Position numbers and translations under genes: made by a program
The notes under the pieces: model-generated
Seen by the model: only the letters and a program-made list of their open reading frames with translations
What the model was told of the DNA's origin: nothing
The model's database searches: none
Part shown: one piece after another, positions 16,300-28,320 of the stretch
Numbering within the stretch: the stretch's first letter is position 1
How the letters are laid out: the number at the start of each line of letters is the position of its first letter
Assembly (NCBI GenBank): GCA_963787375.1
Contig: CAWBCR010000028.1
Span: 1 to 64,000 of the forward strand
Length of the DNA stretch: 64,000 nucleotides
DNA from: CAWBCR01 sp963787375
Lineage (GTDB): Bacteria > Chloroflexota > Anaerolineae > Aggregatilineales > UBA3940
Reading direction: 5' to 3'

Positions 16300-18191
16300 C
16301 GACTCCCAGCCTGGCAGCCGAGCCGCAGGCCAAGGCCGCGCCGCGTCTGGAAGACATCGCCCCGCGCCTGCGTGACTTCTTCGTGCACGCGGTCGGGCAG
16401 GTGCGGATTCTGCGCAAGGCGTACCCCGGCCTGATGCACGCGCTGATCTTCTGGGGCGTGACCATCCAGGTGATCGGTACGGCCATCAACCTGATGCAGA
16501 TGCAGTTGTTCATCCCCTTAGTCGAGCTTCAATTCCCACGCAATGGCCTGTACCTCACCTCTGAGCTGGTCATGGACATCGCCGGGGTGATGATCCTGCT
16601 GGGCGTACTGATGGCGGCCTTCCGGCGGGCCGTCCTGCGCCCCAGAACGCTTGAGACACGCTGGGACGACATCTACGCGATGGCGCTGCTGGCGCTGATC
16701 GCGCTGCTGGGCTTCACCACCGAGGGGCTGCGCCTGCTGGTCACCATGCCGGCCTGGGCGGCGTGGTCGCCGGTCGGGCTGCTCACCGCGCGGGGGTTCG
16801 CCGCGCTGGGCGTCACGCCGCAGGCCGCCTACGACGCGCATGCCTGGCTGTTCTGGGCGCACGTCGCCGCCGGACTGGCGTTGGTTGCCAGCATCCCGTT
16901 CACCAAGCTGCGGCACCTCGTCACCGCCCCGCTGAACGTCATCACCCACCCACTGCGCAAGGAGAGCGTGCTGCCGTTCATCGAGGACATCGAGAACACC
17001 GAGACGCTGGGCGTCGGCGCGATCGGCGAGTTCACGCCACAGCAGCTTCTGTCGTTTGACGCCTGTGTGCGCTGTGGCCGCTGCGAGGAAGCCTGCCCTG
17101 CCGCCAGCAGCGGGATGCCATTCTCGCCGCGCGCCTTCGTGCAGTCGCTGCGCGGCGTGGCGGTCGACGAACTGGTCGAGGCGCACGGCGACCCCGCGCA
17201 GCCGCTCGACGAGCGCCTGGGCGAAGAGACGGCCTGGATGTGCACCACCTGCGGCGCGTGCCTGATGGCCTGCCCGGTGTTCGTCAACCCCGTCGCCGAA
17301 GTGATCGACATGCGGCGCTACCAGGCGCTGACCAGCGGCAAAGTCCCGAACTCGGTCGGGCTGGCGCTGCGCAACATCGAGCGTCAGAACAACCCGTGGG
17401 GCCTGCCGTCCAGCGACCGCACCGCGTGGGCCGAGGGCCTCGACGTGCGCGTGCTTGAGCCCGGCCAGCACGCCGACGTGCTGCTGTTCGTGGGCTGTGC
17501 GGCAGCCTATGACGACCGCAACAAACAGTCGGCGCGGGCATTTGTCAAACTGCTTCAGTCAGCGGGCGTAGATTTTGCTATACTGGGAGAAGTGGAGAGT
17601 TGCTGCGGCGAGACCGCTCGGCGGCTGGGCCACGAGTACCTGTTCCAGATGCTCGCGGAGCAAAACATCGAGGCGCTGGCGGGGGTTAGCTTCAACCAGA
17701 TCGTCACCCAGTGCCCGCACTGCTTCAACACTCTGAAAAACGAATACACCCAGCTTGGCGCTGACCTGCCCGTGATGCACTACACCGAGTTCCTGGCCGG
17801 GATGGCGGGCAGTCTGCCGGCAGGCCCGGCGGCAGTCGGGACGGTCACCTACCACAACTCGTGCTATCTGGGCCGCTACAACGGTGTGTACGATGCGCCG
17901 CGCCGCCTGCTCGACGACGCGGGCGTGCAGCGCGTCGAGATGGATCGCCGCCGCGCCAATGCCTTCTGCTGTGGCGGTGGTGGCGGGCAGATGTGGATGG
18001 AGACCGACGCCGAGACACGCATCAACCACCGCCGGCTGGCCGACGCGCTCGACGCGCAGGCCGAGGTCGTGGCGACGGCCTGCCCCTACTGCCTGCTGAT
18101 GTTCGATGACGCCATCCGCTCGCAGGCCGCCACCGACCGCATCCGCGTGCTGGATATCGCCGAGATACTCGCCGAACGGCTGGAAACGTAA
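16296..18191 (+). CDS. NarI-like membrane/HdrD-like iron-sulfur fusion protein (CCG-domain oxidoreductase)
   Basis: 631 aa from ATG 16296, overlapping petC by 4 bp. Residues about 45-215 form a multi-helix membrane domain resembling the nitrate reductase gamma/HdrE type. Two [4Fe-4S] motifs follow (CVRCGRCEEACP near 257, CTTCGACLMACP near 315). Two CCG domains complete it: CCGETARRLG with TQCPHC, and CCGGGGGQMW with TACPYC, the non-cubane cluster sites of heterodisulfide reductase HdrB/D. The family (HdrD, DsrMK-like, GlpC) passes electrons between quinone and thiol-disulfide or iron-sulfur partners. The substrate here is unknown. Its place directly after Rieske and cytochrome b points to electron exchange with the quinone pool. 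Confidence 0.85.
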   Translation: MTTPSLAAEPQAKAAPRLEDIAPRLRDFFVHAVGQVRILRKAYPGLMHALIFWGVTIQVIGTAINLMQMQLFIPLVELQFPRNGLYLTSELVMDIAGVMILLGVLMAAFRRAVLRPRTLETRWDDIYAMALLALIALLGFTTEGLRLLVTMPAWAAWSPVGLLTARGFAALGVTPQAAYDAHAWLFWAHVAAGLALVASIPFTKLRHLVTAPLNVITHPLRKESVLPFIEDIENTETLGVGAIGEFTPQQLLSFDACVRCGRCEEACPAASSGMPFSPRAFVQSLRGVAVDELVEAHGDPAQPLDERLGEETAWMCTTCGACLMACPVFVNPVAEVIDMRRYQALTSGKVPNSVGLALRNIERQNNPWGLPSSDRTAWAEGLDVRVLEPGQHADVLLFVGCAAAYDDRNKQSARAFVKLLQSAGVDFAILGEVESCCGETARRLGHEYLFQMLAEQNIEALAGVSFNQIVTQCPHCFNTLKNEYTQLGADLPVMHYTEFLAGMAGSLPAGPAAVGTVTYHNSCYLGRYNGVYDAPRRLLDDAGVQRVEMDRRRANAFCCGGGGGQMWMETDAETRINHRRLADALDAQAEVVATACPYCLLMFDDAIRSQAATDRIRVLDIAEILAERLET

Positions 18192-18240
18192 TCGGCGTGG
18201 CTGTGCTGCGCCCGCGCTCAGCGCGGCAAGGAGGTCCCAT

Positions 18241-19239
18241 ATGACGACCCATTGGATGCTCAAGACGCAGGGCGACCCGCTGGCCACTGCCCGGCAGTTC
18301 CTGCGAGACCTGTTCCATACCGCCGACCTGAGCGCGATGCTGGTGCCGCTGCGCATGGACGACCCGACCTGTGTCGAGCCGCACATCATCGACAGCCCCG
18401 CCCAGCTTGGCGATGCCGACCCGTTCGCGCCATCGATGGCCCTCAACGCGGCGCGGCTGGTGACGCTGGCCCGGCAGTCGCACCCCGAGCAGCAGTTCGC
18501 GGCGGTGCTGCGCCCCTGCGAGATCCGCGCTTTGTTCGCCGTCGGCCAGCGCGCCGACATTTCCTTTGACTGCCTGCTGATCGTCGGCGTGGACTGCGTG
18601 GGGACATTCTCCAGAGAGGATCTCGCCTGGCGTGGCAGCATCGACCGGCTGACGCGTGAGGCGCTCCAGTTTGCCCGGCAGGGTGGGGTGGCGGGTTACC
18701 GCTATCGTCCGGCCTGCCAGATGTGCGTCGAGCCGATGCCATCCCGCGCCGACCTCACCATTGACCTGCTGGGGATGGCTGCCCGGCAGATGGTGATGAT
18801 CGGTGCCCGCGACGAGGCGCTTGCCACCCAGGTTGCGCTGGCCGACATCACCGACGGGCCTGCGCCGCCAGACATCGTTGCGCAGCACGAGCGCGTGCAG
18901 ACCGCACTCACTCGCCGCCACCAGCGCACGCGCCAGCGGCTCCAGCAGGCTCTGTCCACCGACCTCACCATGAGTATCGACGCGCTGGTCGATCACCTGG
19001 CCGGCTGCCAGCCGTGCCAGAAGTGCCTCGAAGCGTGCGTCATCTACACCACCGACCAGAAGCTCGCGCCCGGCCAGCCGCTCACCCACGAGCGCGTCAT
19101 GAGCTGGCTGGCATCGTGCGCTGGCTGCGGCATGTGCGAGCAGGCCTGCCCGGAGCACCTGCCGCTGGCGTCCATCTTCAGCCGCCTCCACGACGAGCTG
19201 CAGGCGATCCTCGATGAGACGCCTGCTGCCATGAACTGA
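18241..19239 (+). CDS. FrhB/FdhB-like iron-sulfur flavoprotein (coenzyme F420 hydrogenase/dehydrogenase beta family)
   Basis: 332 aa from ATG 18241 (AAGGAGG 5 nt upstream). It shows the family pattern RPCEIRAL (near residue 92) and VGVDCVG (near 118), then RPACQMCVE. Two C-terminal ferredoxin-type clusters follow: CQPCQKCLEAC near 258 and CAGCGMCEQACP near 295. Family members carry FAD and [4Fe-4S] clusters and link F420, ferredoxin or NAD(P) to formate dehydrogenase, hydrogenase or Hdr complexes. Next to the HdrD-like protein it probably forms the soluble entry point of the complex. The physiological donor is not visible. Confidence 0.75.
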   Translation: MTTHWMLKTQGDPLATARQFLRDLFHTADLSAMLVPLRMDDPTCVEPHIIDSPAQLGDADPFAPSMALNAARLVTLARQSHPEQQFAAVLRPCEIRALFAVGQRADISFDCLLIVGVDCVGTFSREDLAWRGSIDRLTREALQFARQGGVAGYRYRPACQMCVEPMPSRADLTIDLLGMAARQMVMIGARDEALATQVALADITDGPAPPDIVAQHERVQTALTRRHQRTRQRLQQALSTDLTMSIDALVDHLAGCQPCQKCLEACVIYTTDQKLAPGQPLTHERVMSWLASCAGCGMCEQACPEHLPLASIFSRLHDELQAILDETPAAMN

Positions 19240-19280
19240 ACCCTGGGAACGTCAATGCGTGGGAGATCCACGCACGAGTA

Positions 19281-19325
19281 GGGGCGGGTGGCGATGTAAA
19301 GCATCGCCACCCGCCCCTTGATTTT
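19281..19325. terminator. Bidirectional terminator with a 16-bp perfect stem
   Basis: GGGGCGGGTGGCGATG (19281-19296) pairs perfectly with CATCGCCACCCGCCCC (19302-19317), loop TAAAG, followed by TTGATTTT. It separates the respiratory operon from the convergent aminotransferase gene. Confidence 0.85.
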
Positions 19326-19350
19326 CTGTCCGGCATGTCCGCCCCTGCGG

Positions 19351-20670
19351 TTAAGCGCGCTGTTCCTTCAGCGCGTCCAGCCCCGCCACCAGCCGCTCGA
19401 ACGCCCCACGCGTGCGCTCCGGCGGCGTGGCGTACGAGAACCGCACCCAGTCCGCCCCGTACGGTGAGAAGTACGCGCCCGGCACCACCGCCACCCCCCA
19501 CTGCTCGGCCAGGTACGCGCCCAGCCCCTCGCTTGAGTTCATCCCGGCGGCACGCAGCCAATCCCCCACGTCGATAAACGCGTAGTAGCCCTTGCCCAGG
19601 ATGTGCCGCATCCCGCGCCCGTCGAGCAGCGTCTTAAGCAGCTTGCGGCTGGCGTTGATCGGCTCGATCAGCGGGGCGGCGGCTTTCTGGAAGCCCATCT
19701 TGCACGCGGCGATGGTCACCGCCTGCGAGTAGAAGCTGGGGATCACCCCGTGCGAGGCGCGCGCCGCGATGAAGTCGATCACCCGCTGCGGCGCGACGAG
19801 GTGTGCGTTGCGCACGTTCGACCCGCCCAGCGACTTGGTGATGCCGTCCAGCACGATTAGCCGCTCGCGCTCCTCGGCGCTGAACGCTGCCATAAAGCGG
19901 TTGAGGTCCATCGGCTGCTCGTCGGTGACGGTGTGGTACATCCAGTCGAACAGCACGAAGGCCGCGCCCGCTTCCAGCGCCGCGCGGGCCAGCTCGGCCT
20001 GCCGGTCGGCACTGAGCGTCAGGCCAGTGGGGTTGTCGGGGCAGGTGATGATCAGCCCGGCCACCTTGCGCCCGCTGCGCGCCGCAAAGTCGACGCTGGC
20101 GCGGATCGCGTCGGGCGAGTAGGCCCAGCCCTCTTCGGCCCGCCCCGGTGCCCACAGCACGTTCGCGCCGACGCCATACGGCCCCCAGTTGTAGCTGATC
20201 CACGGCACGCGTGACACGACCAGCACGTCGCCGATGCGCCCATGCCCCAGCGCCAGCATTGCGCCGTAAGCTTTCTCCAGCGCGTCGCGCCCGCCGACCG
20301 TCGCGATCACGTTCGACGGCCCCAGCCCCGACGCGGAGTCGAAGCGCCAGTAATCCTCGGCGATGGTCCTGCGGAACAGGTCGTTGCCATACGGCATATC
20401 GTACGACGTGCCGCGCTCAATCTGAAGGTCCTGCGCGCGCTCCAGAATCTCGTGCGGGACGCCCGGCAGGCTGGCCCCGCCATCCCCCTGCGAGGCGTCG
20501 TACACCGGGCTGGCCGGGTGCGCCTCACGGTAAGCGTTCAACCCCTTCTTGATCAGGAACATGCGCGACGGCGGGACGCTCGCCATGCGCGTCAGATAGT
20601 CGTCGGTCGGGATCAGCGCCGCCTCGTCGACGGCAAACACGGGCGTGTCGGGTGATGCAAAACCGGTCAT
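19351..20670 (-). CDS. PLP-dependent class I/II aminotransferase
   Basis: 439 aa. Fold-type I landmarks: substrate-side YDASQGDGGASLPG near residue 57, TCPDNPTGLT near 217 with the Asn that contacts PLP, FDWMYH, the Schiff-base Lys in DGITKSLGGSNVRNAHL near 292, and a C-terminal Arg in WVRFSYATPP. SLGGSNVRN around the Lys is typical of aspartate/aromatic-type enzymes. The specific amino acid cannot be assigned. It has its own promoter and sits alone between the respiratory operon and the mannosidase remnant. Confidence 0.85.
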   Translation of the reverse strand: MTGFASPDTPVFAVDEAALIPTDDYLTRMASVPPSRMFLIKKGLNAYREAHPASPVYDASQGDGGASLPGVPHEILERAQDLQIERGTSYDMPYGNDLFRRTIAEDYWRFDSASGLGPSNVIATVGGRDALEKAYGAMLALGHGRIGDVLVVSRVPWISYNWGPYGVGANVLWAPGRAEEGWAYSPDAIRASVDFAARSGRKVAGLIITCPDNPTGLTLSADRQAELARAALEAGAAFVLFDWMYHTVTDEQPMDLNRFMAAFSAEERERLIVLDGITKSLGGSNVRNAHLVAPQRVIDFIAARASHGVIPSFYSQAVTIAACKMGFQKAAAPLIEPINASRKLLKTLLDGRGMRHILGKGYYAFIDVGDWLRAAGMNSSEGLGAYLAEQWGVAVVPGAYFSPYGADWVRFSYATPPERTRGAFERLVAGLDALKEQRA

Positions 20671-20690
20671 GGGCTCCTCCTCAGGGGCCC

Positions 20691-20719
20691 ATTATAGGCA
20701 CATCGTCCTGATGTGGGAA
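20691..20719 (-). promoter_or_regulatory. Promoter of the aminotransferase gene
   Basis: Minus strand: TTCCCA (20719-20714), 17-bp spacer, perfect TATAAT (20696-20691). The start codon is about 20 nt beyond the -10 box with GAGGAGG in between, so the leader is very short or the transcript nearly leaderless. Confidence 0.55.
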
Positions 20720-20742
20720 ACCCGCGCCCGGCCCTGTCTCGC

Positions 20743-23904
<3,162 letters not shown>

Positions 23905-23933
23905 GCGGCCTCCTGTGGTGAAATCGCGAATAC

Positions 23934-24124
23934 TTCACCGCAAAGGTCGCAAAGAGGTTTATCCACAGATTACACAGATTGCACAGATGAAGAAGAAATC
24001 CGAGAAATCTGTGTCATCTGTGTAATCTGTGGACGGATTTCTTCTCTTCCTCTGCGCCCTCTGCGTTTTCCGCGGTTAGTCTCTTCCTTCTCTCCCTTTG
24101 CGTCCTTTGAGCCTTGGCGGTGAA
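23934..24124. repeat. 191-bp imperfect palindromic element (REP/MITE-like)
   Basis: Outer arms TTCACCGCAAAGG (from 23934) and CCTTGGCGGTGAA (to 24124) are inverted. Inside lie perfect 18-bp inverted arms, TCCACAGATTACACAGAT (23962-23979) and ATCTGTGTAATCTGTGGA (24016-24033). It is lower in GC than its surroundings and has no coding potential. A 26-bp piece of its right end recurs at 58462-58487 with two mismatches. It fills the gap between the mannosidase and flippase genes. Confidence 0.75.
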
Positions 24125-24137
24125 TATTCCTTCCTCG

Positions 24138-26706
24138 CTACAGCTCGACCCGCTCCTGTGCCAGCGAGTCGGCCTCGCGGCGCGCATCCTCCCACGCGAT
24201 CGGGAAGCGATTGTGCAGCGGGCTGATCCGCGCCCCCAGCGCCGTCGACCGCCAGAACAGCCACGCCAGCGGCCTCATGAACGAGGCCAGTTCGACCGCC
24301 CGCCTAAGCTCGTCCAGCGAGTGATCGTCCCAGCCGCCCACCAGCCCGTACAGGAAGGCGAACACCGGGAACGACAGCAGGATGCCGACCAGGAAGATCA
24401 GCATGCTGGTGATCTGGTCGCCTTTCCACATCAGCCCGGTCAGCGGGCGCAGGATGGCGTAATGCAGCGCCCCGGCCAGCAGCGGCGCGATCAGCGACTG
24501 CCACCAGTAGAAGTGCTGCTTGAAGCACAGCCGGTCGTTGACGAAATACGCGACGATGTCCTTGGTGCCCAGCCCCACGAAGTAGGCGATGATCAGCGCG
24601 TTGATCTGGAACCGTTCCAGCAGTAGCAGCGCCAGCACCACCCGCACAGCCTGCTCCCCGCCCACCAGCAGTGTCTTGAGATACGGCTTGTTCGCGCCAA
24701 GCTGGATGTTGTCGCCCACCCACGACGGGTACTGGATCGCCCCCCAGATGATCAGCGGCACCGACAGCGACGCCGCGCGCACGAACTCCGGGCCGGTCGC
24801 GCCCAGGATGAAGCGGTCGGCGACGGCCAGCAGCACCGCGCCGATAAACGCGCTGATCAGCCCGCCCCACTTGTAGGCCATTGCGGCGTAATACTGGCTG
24901 AGCGCCACGCGCGCGTGGGAGATTGCCTCCGAGATCGAGGCCACCAGGTTGCCGAACAGCGTTTGCAGCACCTGAAAGGCAAAGATAAAGTTCTGCGCCA
25001 GCGTCCAGTTGCCCCAGATTTCGGCGTAGTTCACCAGCCGCGATTGCGTGATCAGGATCTCCATCGACTGCCCGAAGCCCCACAGGCTCGCGCCCAGCAT
25101 CTCGAACACTCCGAAGCTGAGCGCTTCTTTGACTACCTGCCAGTCGAAGTGTGCCAGGAACAGCACGCGGGTGCCGTAGCCCAGCCGCTTATACAACCAC
25201 AGTCCCAGCACGAAGGTCAGCGCCTCGCTGGCGTACGCGGCGACGCCCATGCCCAGCACGCCGCCCATCGCCAGCCCGAACACCGGGTTGCCCCGGCCCC
25301 AGGCCACAAACAGCAGCACGAAGATCGGCTGCGTGATCATCGGGAAGATAAGCTGCACGCCCAGGTCGAGCATCTGCGCGTAGTCGAAGCGCTGCAGCGC
25401 CATGAACGCGTGCCGAAACACCTGGTAGAAGCCGGGGATCTGGATCATGGCATGGACGATGATGCTCCACGCATACAGCGCGTAAGTGGTGCGCGGCAGT
25501 CCCCGCCCCGGCGATGACCACCACCAGCGCCACCTGGAACGCGCCCGACAGCGCCTGCCACCACACGAACACCTGCCCGAACTGGATCGCCTTGCGCGGG
25601 TTGTCGACGCGATACTGCGCGAAGAACTTGATGAAGGCCGCGCTGGTGCCCATGTCGAAGATGTTCCAGAACAGGAGGAAGAACTGCGCCACGCGCCCCC
25701 AGATGCCCAGCGCCTGCGCCGAGGGCAGGATGTAGCTGGGCAGGATCAGATTCTGGTAGATGATCAGCGGCACGAACAGTACCAGCCCCAACATCAGCGC
25801 GAACAGGAAGCCGCCCAGCGGGCGGTGGTAGCCGATGCTGTCCCAGTCGGTCTGCGCCTGCCGCGTCTCGAACTCCGCCCGGTCGATGACCAGTTCGTCG
25901 AGCGCCTCAGGGTGCGCCAGGCTGTAGTGTCGCACCAGCACAAACGCCCCGCCGGAGACGATCAGCATCCCGGTCAGGATGGCGAACATCACCACCCGCT
26001 CGCCCGGATGCGGCACCGGCGCGCCGGGGTAATCGGCGTAGTCGAGCGGTGTCTGCCCCGCCCCGCGCGCCACGAGGCGGTAGATCAGGTAGTTGAAGTA
26101 CGCCCAGTCCTGAAACTGTGGGTTGGACGAGTCGCTCAGATAGGGCGTGAAGACGAAGACCGGCCCCTGCCTGATCTGCCCCTTGCCCAGCACCAGCTCG
26201 CCGTCCTCAAACCCCACCACCAACGGCTCTAGGCTGCTGCCGGTTAGCTCGGCGCGGCCTCGCACCTGCGGCGCGCTCTCCCATACGATGTGCTTCAGTA
26301 CCGGGTCGTCGACACTGGCAGGGATCAGGCTGAGCGCATCGTCTTGTGCGCTGATCGCCAGCCCGCTCTCGCCCAGCAGTTGCCCGACTTCATCCGCGCC
26401 GAGATCCGGGCCGAGGATCAGCAGCAGCCCGGTGCCACCCGCCACCTGCGCGCGGATCGCTTCGGGATCGGGGATCTGGTCGTTGAGCACGATCACGCGC
26501 GCCTGTGTCGGCGTATCGACCAGCGTGAAAGATTCGTCGCGGATTGCCAGGTCGAGCGCGGTCCGGACCGCGCCGGGCGGTCCGGCATAATAGATCGGCG
26601 TGCTGCCGGCGGCGTTGAGCCCGGCAAAGGCGGCGCGCGCGGTGAGGACCGTGCCCGCCAGCATGATCAGGGCGAGGATGACGAGGGCGAGGGCGCGCTT
26701 GCGCAT
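24138..26706 (-). CDS. Polysaccharide flippase-like (MOP superfamily) membrane protein with an N-terminal extracytoplasmic domain, one frameshift
   Basis: About 856 aa from ATG 26706 (AGGAG upstream). Residues 1-28 are a signal anchor. Residues about 35-230 form a soluble domain resembling the glutamine-amidotransferase-like fold of DUF4350-type proteins (IYYAGPPGAVRTALDLA, VIVLNDQIPD, GTGLLLILGPDL). A TM helix follows near 275, then a flippase body of 12 or more helices (GFYQVFRHAFMALQRFDYAQ, FGVFEMLGASLWGFGQS, HFYWWQSLIAPLLAG). The frame breaks in a CCCCGCCCC run at about 25500-25508, between VALVVVIAG and TTYALYAWSIIVHAM. TM helices continue on both sides, so one gene with a base-calling error is most likely. 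Its role would be export of lipid-linked saccharides, consistent with neighbouring glycosidases. Confidence 0.7.
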
Positions 26707-26750
26707 GGGGGTGTGCTCCTGTGCCCTGTGCCTGGGCACTAGGCCGGTTG

Positions 26751-26770
26751 GGGCGACCGGCTGGTCGCCC
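26751..26770. repeat. Dispersed hairpin GGGCGACC-GGCT-GGTCGCCC
   Basis: 8-bp stem with GGCT loop, between the GH1 and flippase genes. Close copies lie at 56697-56720 and 57332-57353. It probably acts as a transcription-stop or stabilising hairpin and belongs to a dispersed family. Confidence 0.65.
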
Positions 26771-28135
26771 TTAGCACGGAACGACGCTGGCGTCCGGGTC
26801 GAAGCCGTTGGCGGCGATGACCTCCGCGAACCAGCGCCCGCTGTCTTTGACCGTGCGCGCCAGCGTCTCGAAGTCGACGTAGACCAGCCCGAAGCGGGTG
26901 CGGTAGCCCAGCGCCCACTCGAAGTTGTCCAGCAGCGACCACACCAGATAACCGCGCACGTCGATCCCATCCGCGATAGCGCGGTGAACTTCAGCCAGGT
27001 GATCGCGCAGGTAGCGGATACGGCGGTAGTCGCGCACCCGCCCGTCAAAGTCGATGCCGTCCGGCACACAGATGCCGTTCTCGGTCAGGTAGATCGCCGC
27101 CGGGTGATAGTCGTTCCACACCCGGCTGATCATCTCGTACATGCCGGGCGGGTAGATTTCCCACATCTCCGAGTACTCGCGGCCTTCGGGCTGCACCTGC
27201 GAGGCGGCGATGATCGGCACGGCAGGGTCGTGCCTGACCACCGTGCGATTGTAGTAATTCAATCCAAGAAACTCGATAGGCGCGTGCATAATCGCCAGGT
27301 CGTCGGGGCTGGCGGGCGTCATCAGCGGCCCGAACACCTCAGCCATGTCTTCAGGGTAGCTGCCCAGCAGCACCGGCTCGAAGAACATCCGGTTGATGAG
27401 GCCATCGAAGCGCCGCGCGGCGGCCCGATCCTCCTCGGAGTTGCTGGCCGGGTGCATCGGCGAGTAGTTGAGCGTGATACCCACCGTCAGCGGCTGCGGC
27501 GCGGCGGCGCGCAGCGCTTGCACCGCCAGCCCGTGCGACAGCAGCAGGTGCTGCCCGGCTTTCATCGCCGCAGCAGGGTCGATGATGCCCGGTGCGTGCT
27601 CCCCGGTGAAGTGCCCCAGCACCGCCAGCACGAACGGCTCGTTGTGTGTGATCCAGTGTGTCACGCGGTCGCCCAGCCGTTCGGCCATCACCCGCGCGAA
27701 CTCGGCGAAATGATAGGCCGTCTCGCGTTTCGGCCAGCCGCCCGCGTCCTGAAGCGCCTGTGGCAGGTCCCAGTGATGCAGCGTCGGCCACGGCGTGATG
27801 CCCCGCTCCAGCAGCGCGTCGACCAGCCGCTCGTAGAAGTCAAGCCCTTTCTCGTTGACCGTTCCCACGCCGTCAGGCATGACGCGCGGCCACGCTACCG
27901 AGAAGCGGTAGGCGTTCAGCTTGAGATCGGCCATCAGTGCGACGTCTTCCTTGTAGCGGTGATAGTGATCGGAGGCCACGTCGCCGTGATGGCCCTTATA
28001 CGTCTTGCCCGGTGTGTGGCTGAACGTATCCCAGATGGACGGGCTGCGACCGTCCTCATTCCACGCGCCTTCGATCTGGTACGCGGAGGTCGCGACGCCC
28101 CACGTGAATCCGTCAGGGAACTTGAGGAAAGCCAT
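26771..28135 (-). CDS. GH1 beta-glycosidase (beta-glucosidase type)
   Basis: 454 aa. GH1 signatures: N-terminal FPDGFTWGVATSAYQIEGAW, TLHHWDLP, acid/base Glu in THNEPF near residue 168, nucleophile Glu in YLTENGI near 355, and SLLDNFEWALGY near 405. The retaining mechanism releases terminal beta-linked glucose or related sugars. There is no signal peptide, so it is cytoplasmic. The start is taken as ATG 28135 because GGAGAG lies 8 nt upstream. An in-frame ATG at 28141 touches the ribosome site. It is upstream of the flippase on the same strand. Confidence 0.93.
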   Translation of the reverse strand: MAFLKFPDGFTWGVATSAYQIEGAWNEDGRSPSIWDTFSHTPGKTYKGHHGDVASDHYHRYKEDVALMADLKLNAYRFSVAWPRVMPDGVGTVNEKGLDFYERLVDALLERGITPWPTLHHWDLPQALQDAGGWPKRETAYHFAEFARVMAERLGDRVTHWITHNEPFVLAVLGHFTGEHAPGIIDPAAAMKAGQHLLLSHGLAVQALRAAAPQPLTVGITLNYSPMHPASNSEEDRAAARRFDGLINRMFFEPVLLGSYPEDMAEVFGPLMTPASPDDLAIMHAPIEFLGLNYYNRTVVRHDPAVPIIAASQVQPEGREYSEMWEIYPPGMYEMISRVWNDYHPAAIYLTENGICVPDGIDFDGRVRDYRRIRYLRDHLAEVHRAIADGIDVRGYLVWSLLDNFEWALGYRTRFGLVYVDFETLARTVKDSGRWFAEVIAANGFDPDASVVPC

Positions 28136-28262
28136 GAGCATACTCTCCGGGGGTGAGCGCATCAAGTGGGCTGCAAGGCGGGCCGAGCGGCCCGCCACGC
28201 AACCAGTATACACCGCTTTGCGGCATGGAGGCAGGTCGCTCCGTAGCGCACAGGATTGTCTT

Positions 28263-28318
28263 CACCCCTCCCTCCCGGCGCGCGAAGCGCGCCAGTGGGG
28301 CAGGGGTGGGGGTGGGGG
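28263..28318. repeat. GC-rich dispersed repeat with an inner GGCGCGC/GCGCGCC hairpin
   Basis: CCCCTCCCTCCC, an inverted GGCGCGC...GCGCGCC, then CCAGTGGGGCAGGGGTGGGGG. A similar unit lies at 50226-50310. It lies between convergent-side ends and carries no gene. Confidence 0.6.
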
Positions 28319-28320
28319 GC

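Noticed and set aside
23962..24033. CRISPR-like array from repeated CACAGAT units
   Set aside because: Units are 9-18 bp, arranged as inverted arms, without regular spacers or cas genes.
25449..27069. Separate 626-codon gene starting inside the GH1 gene
   Set aside because: The first part is antiframe of the GH1 C-terminus; the true start is ATG 26706 with AGGAG, and the gene continues past a frameshift into the flippase body.
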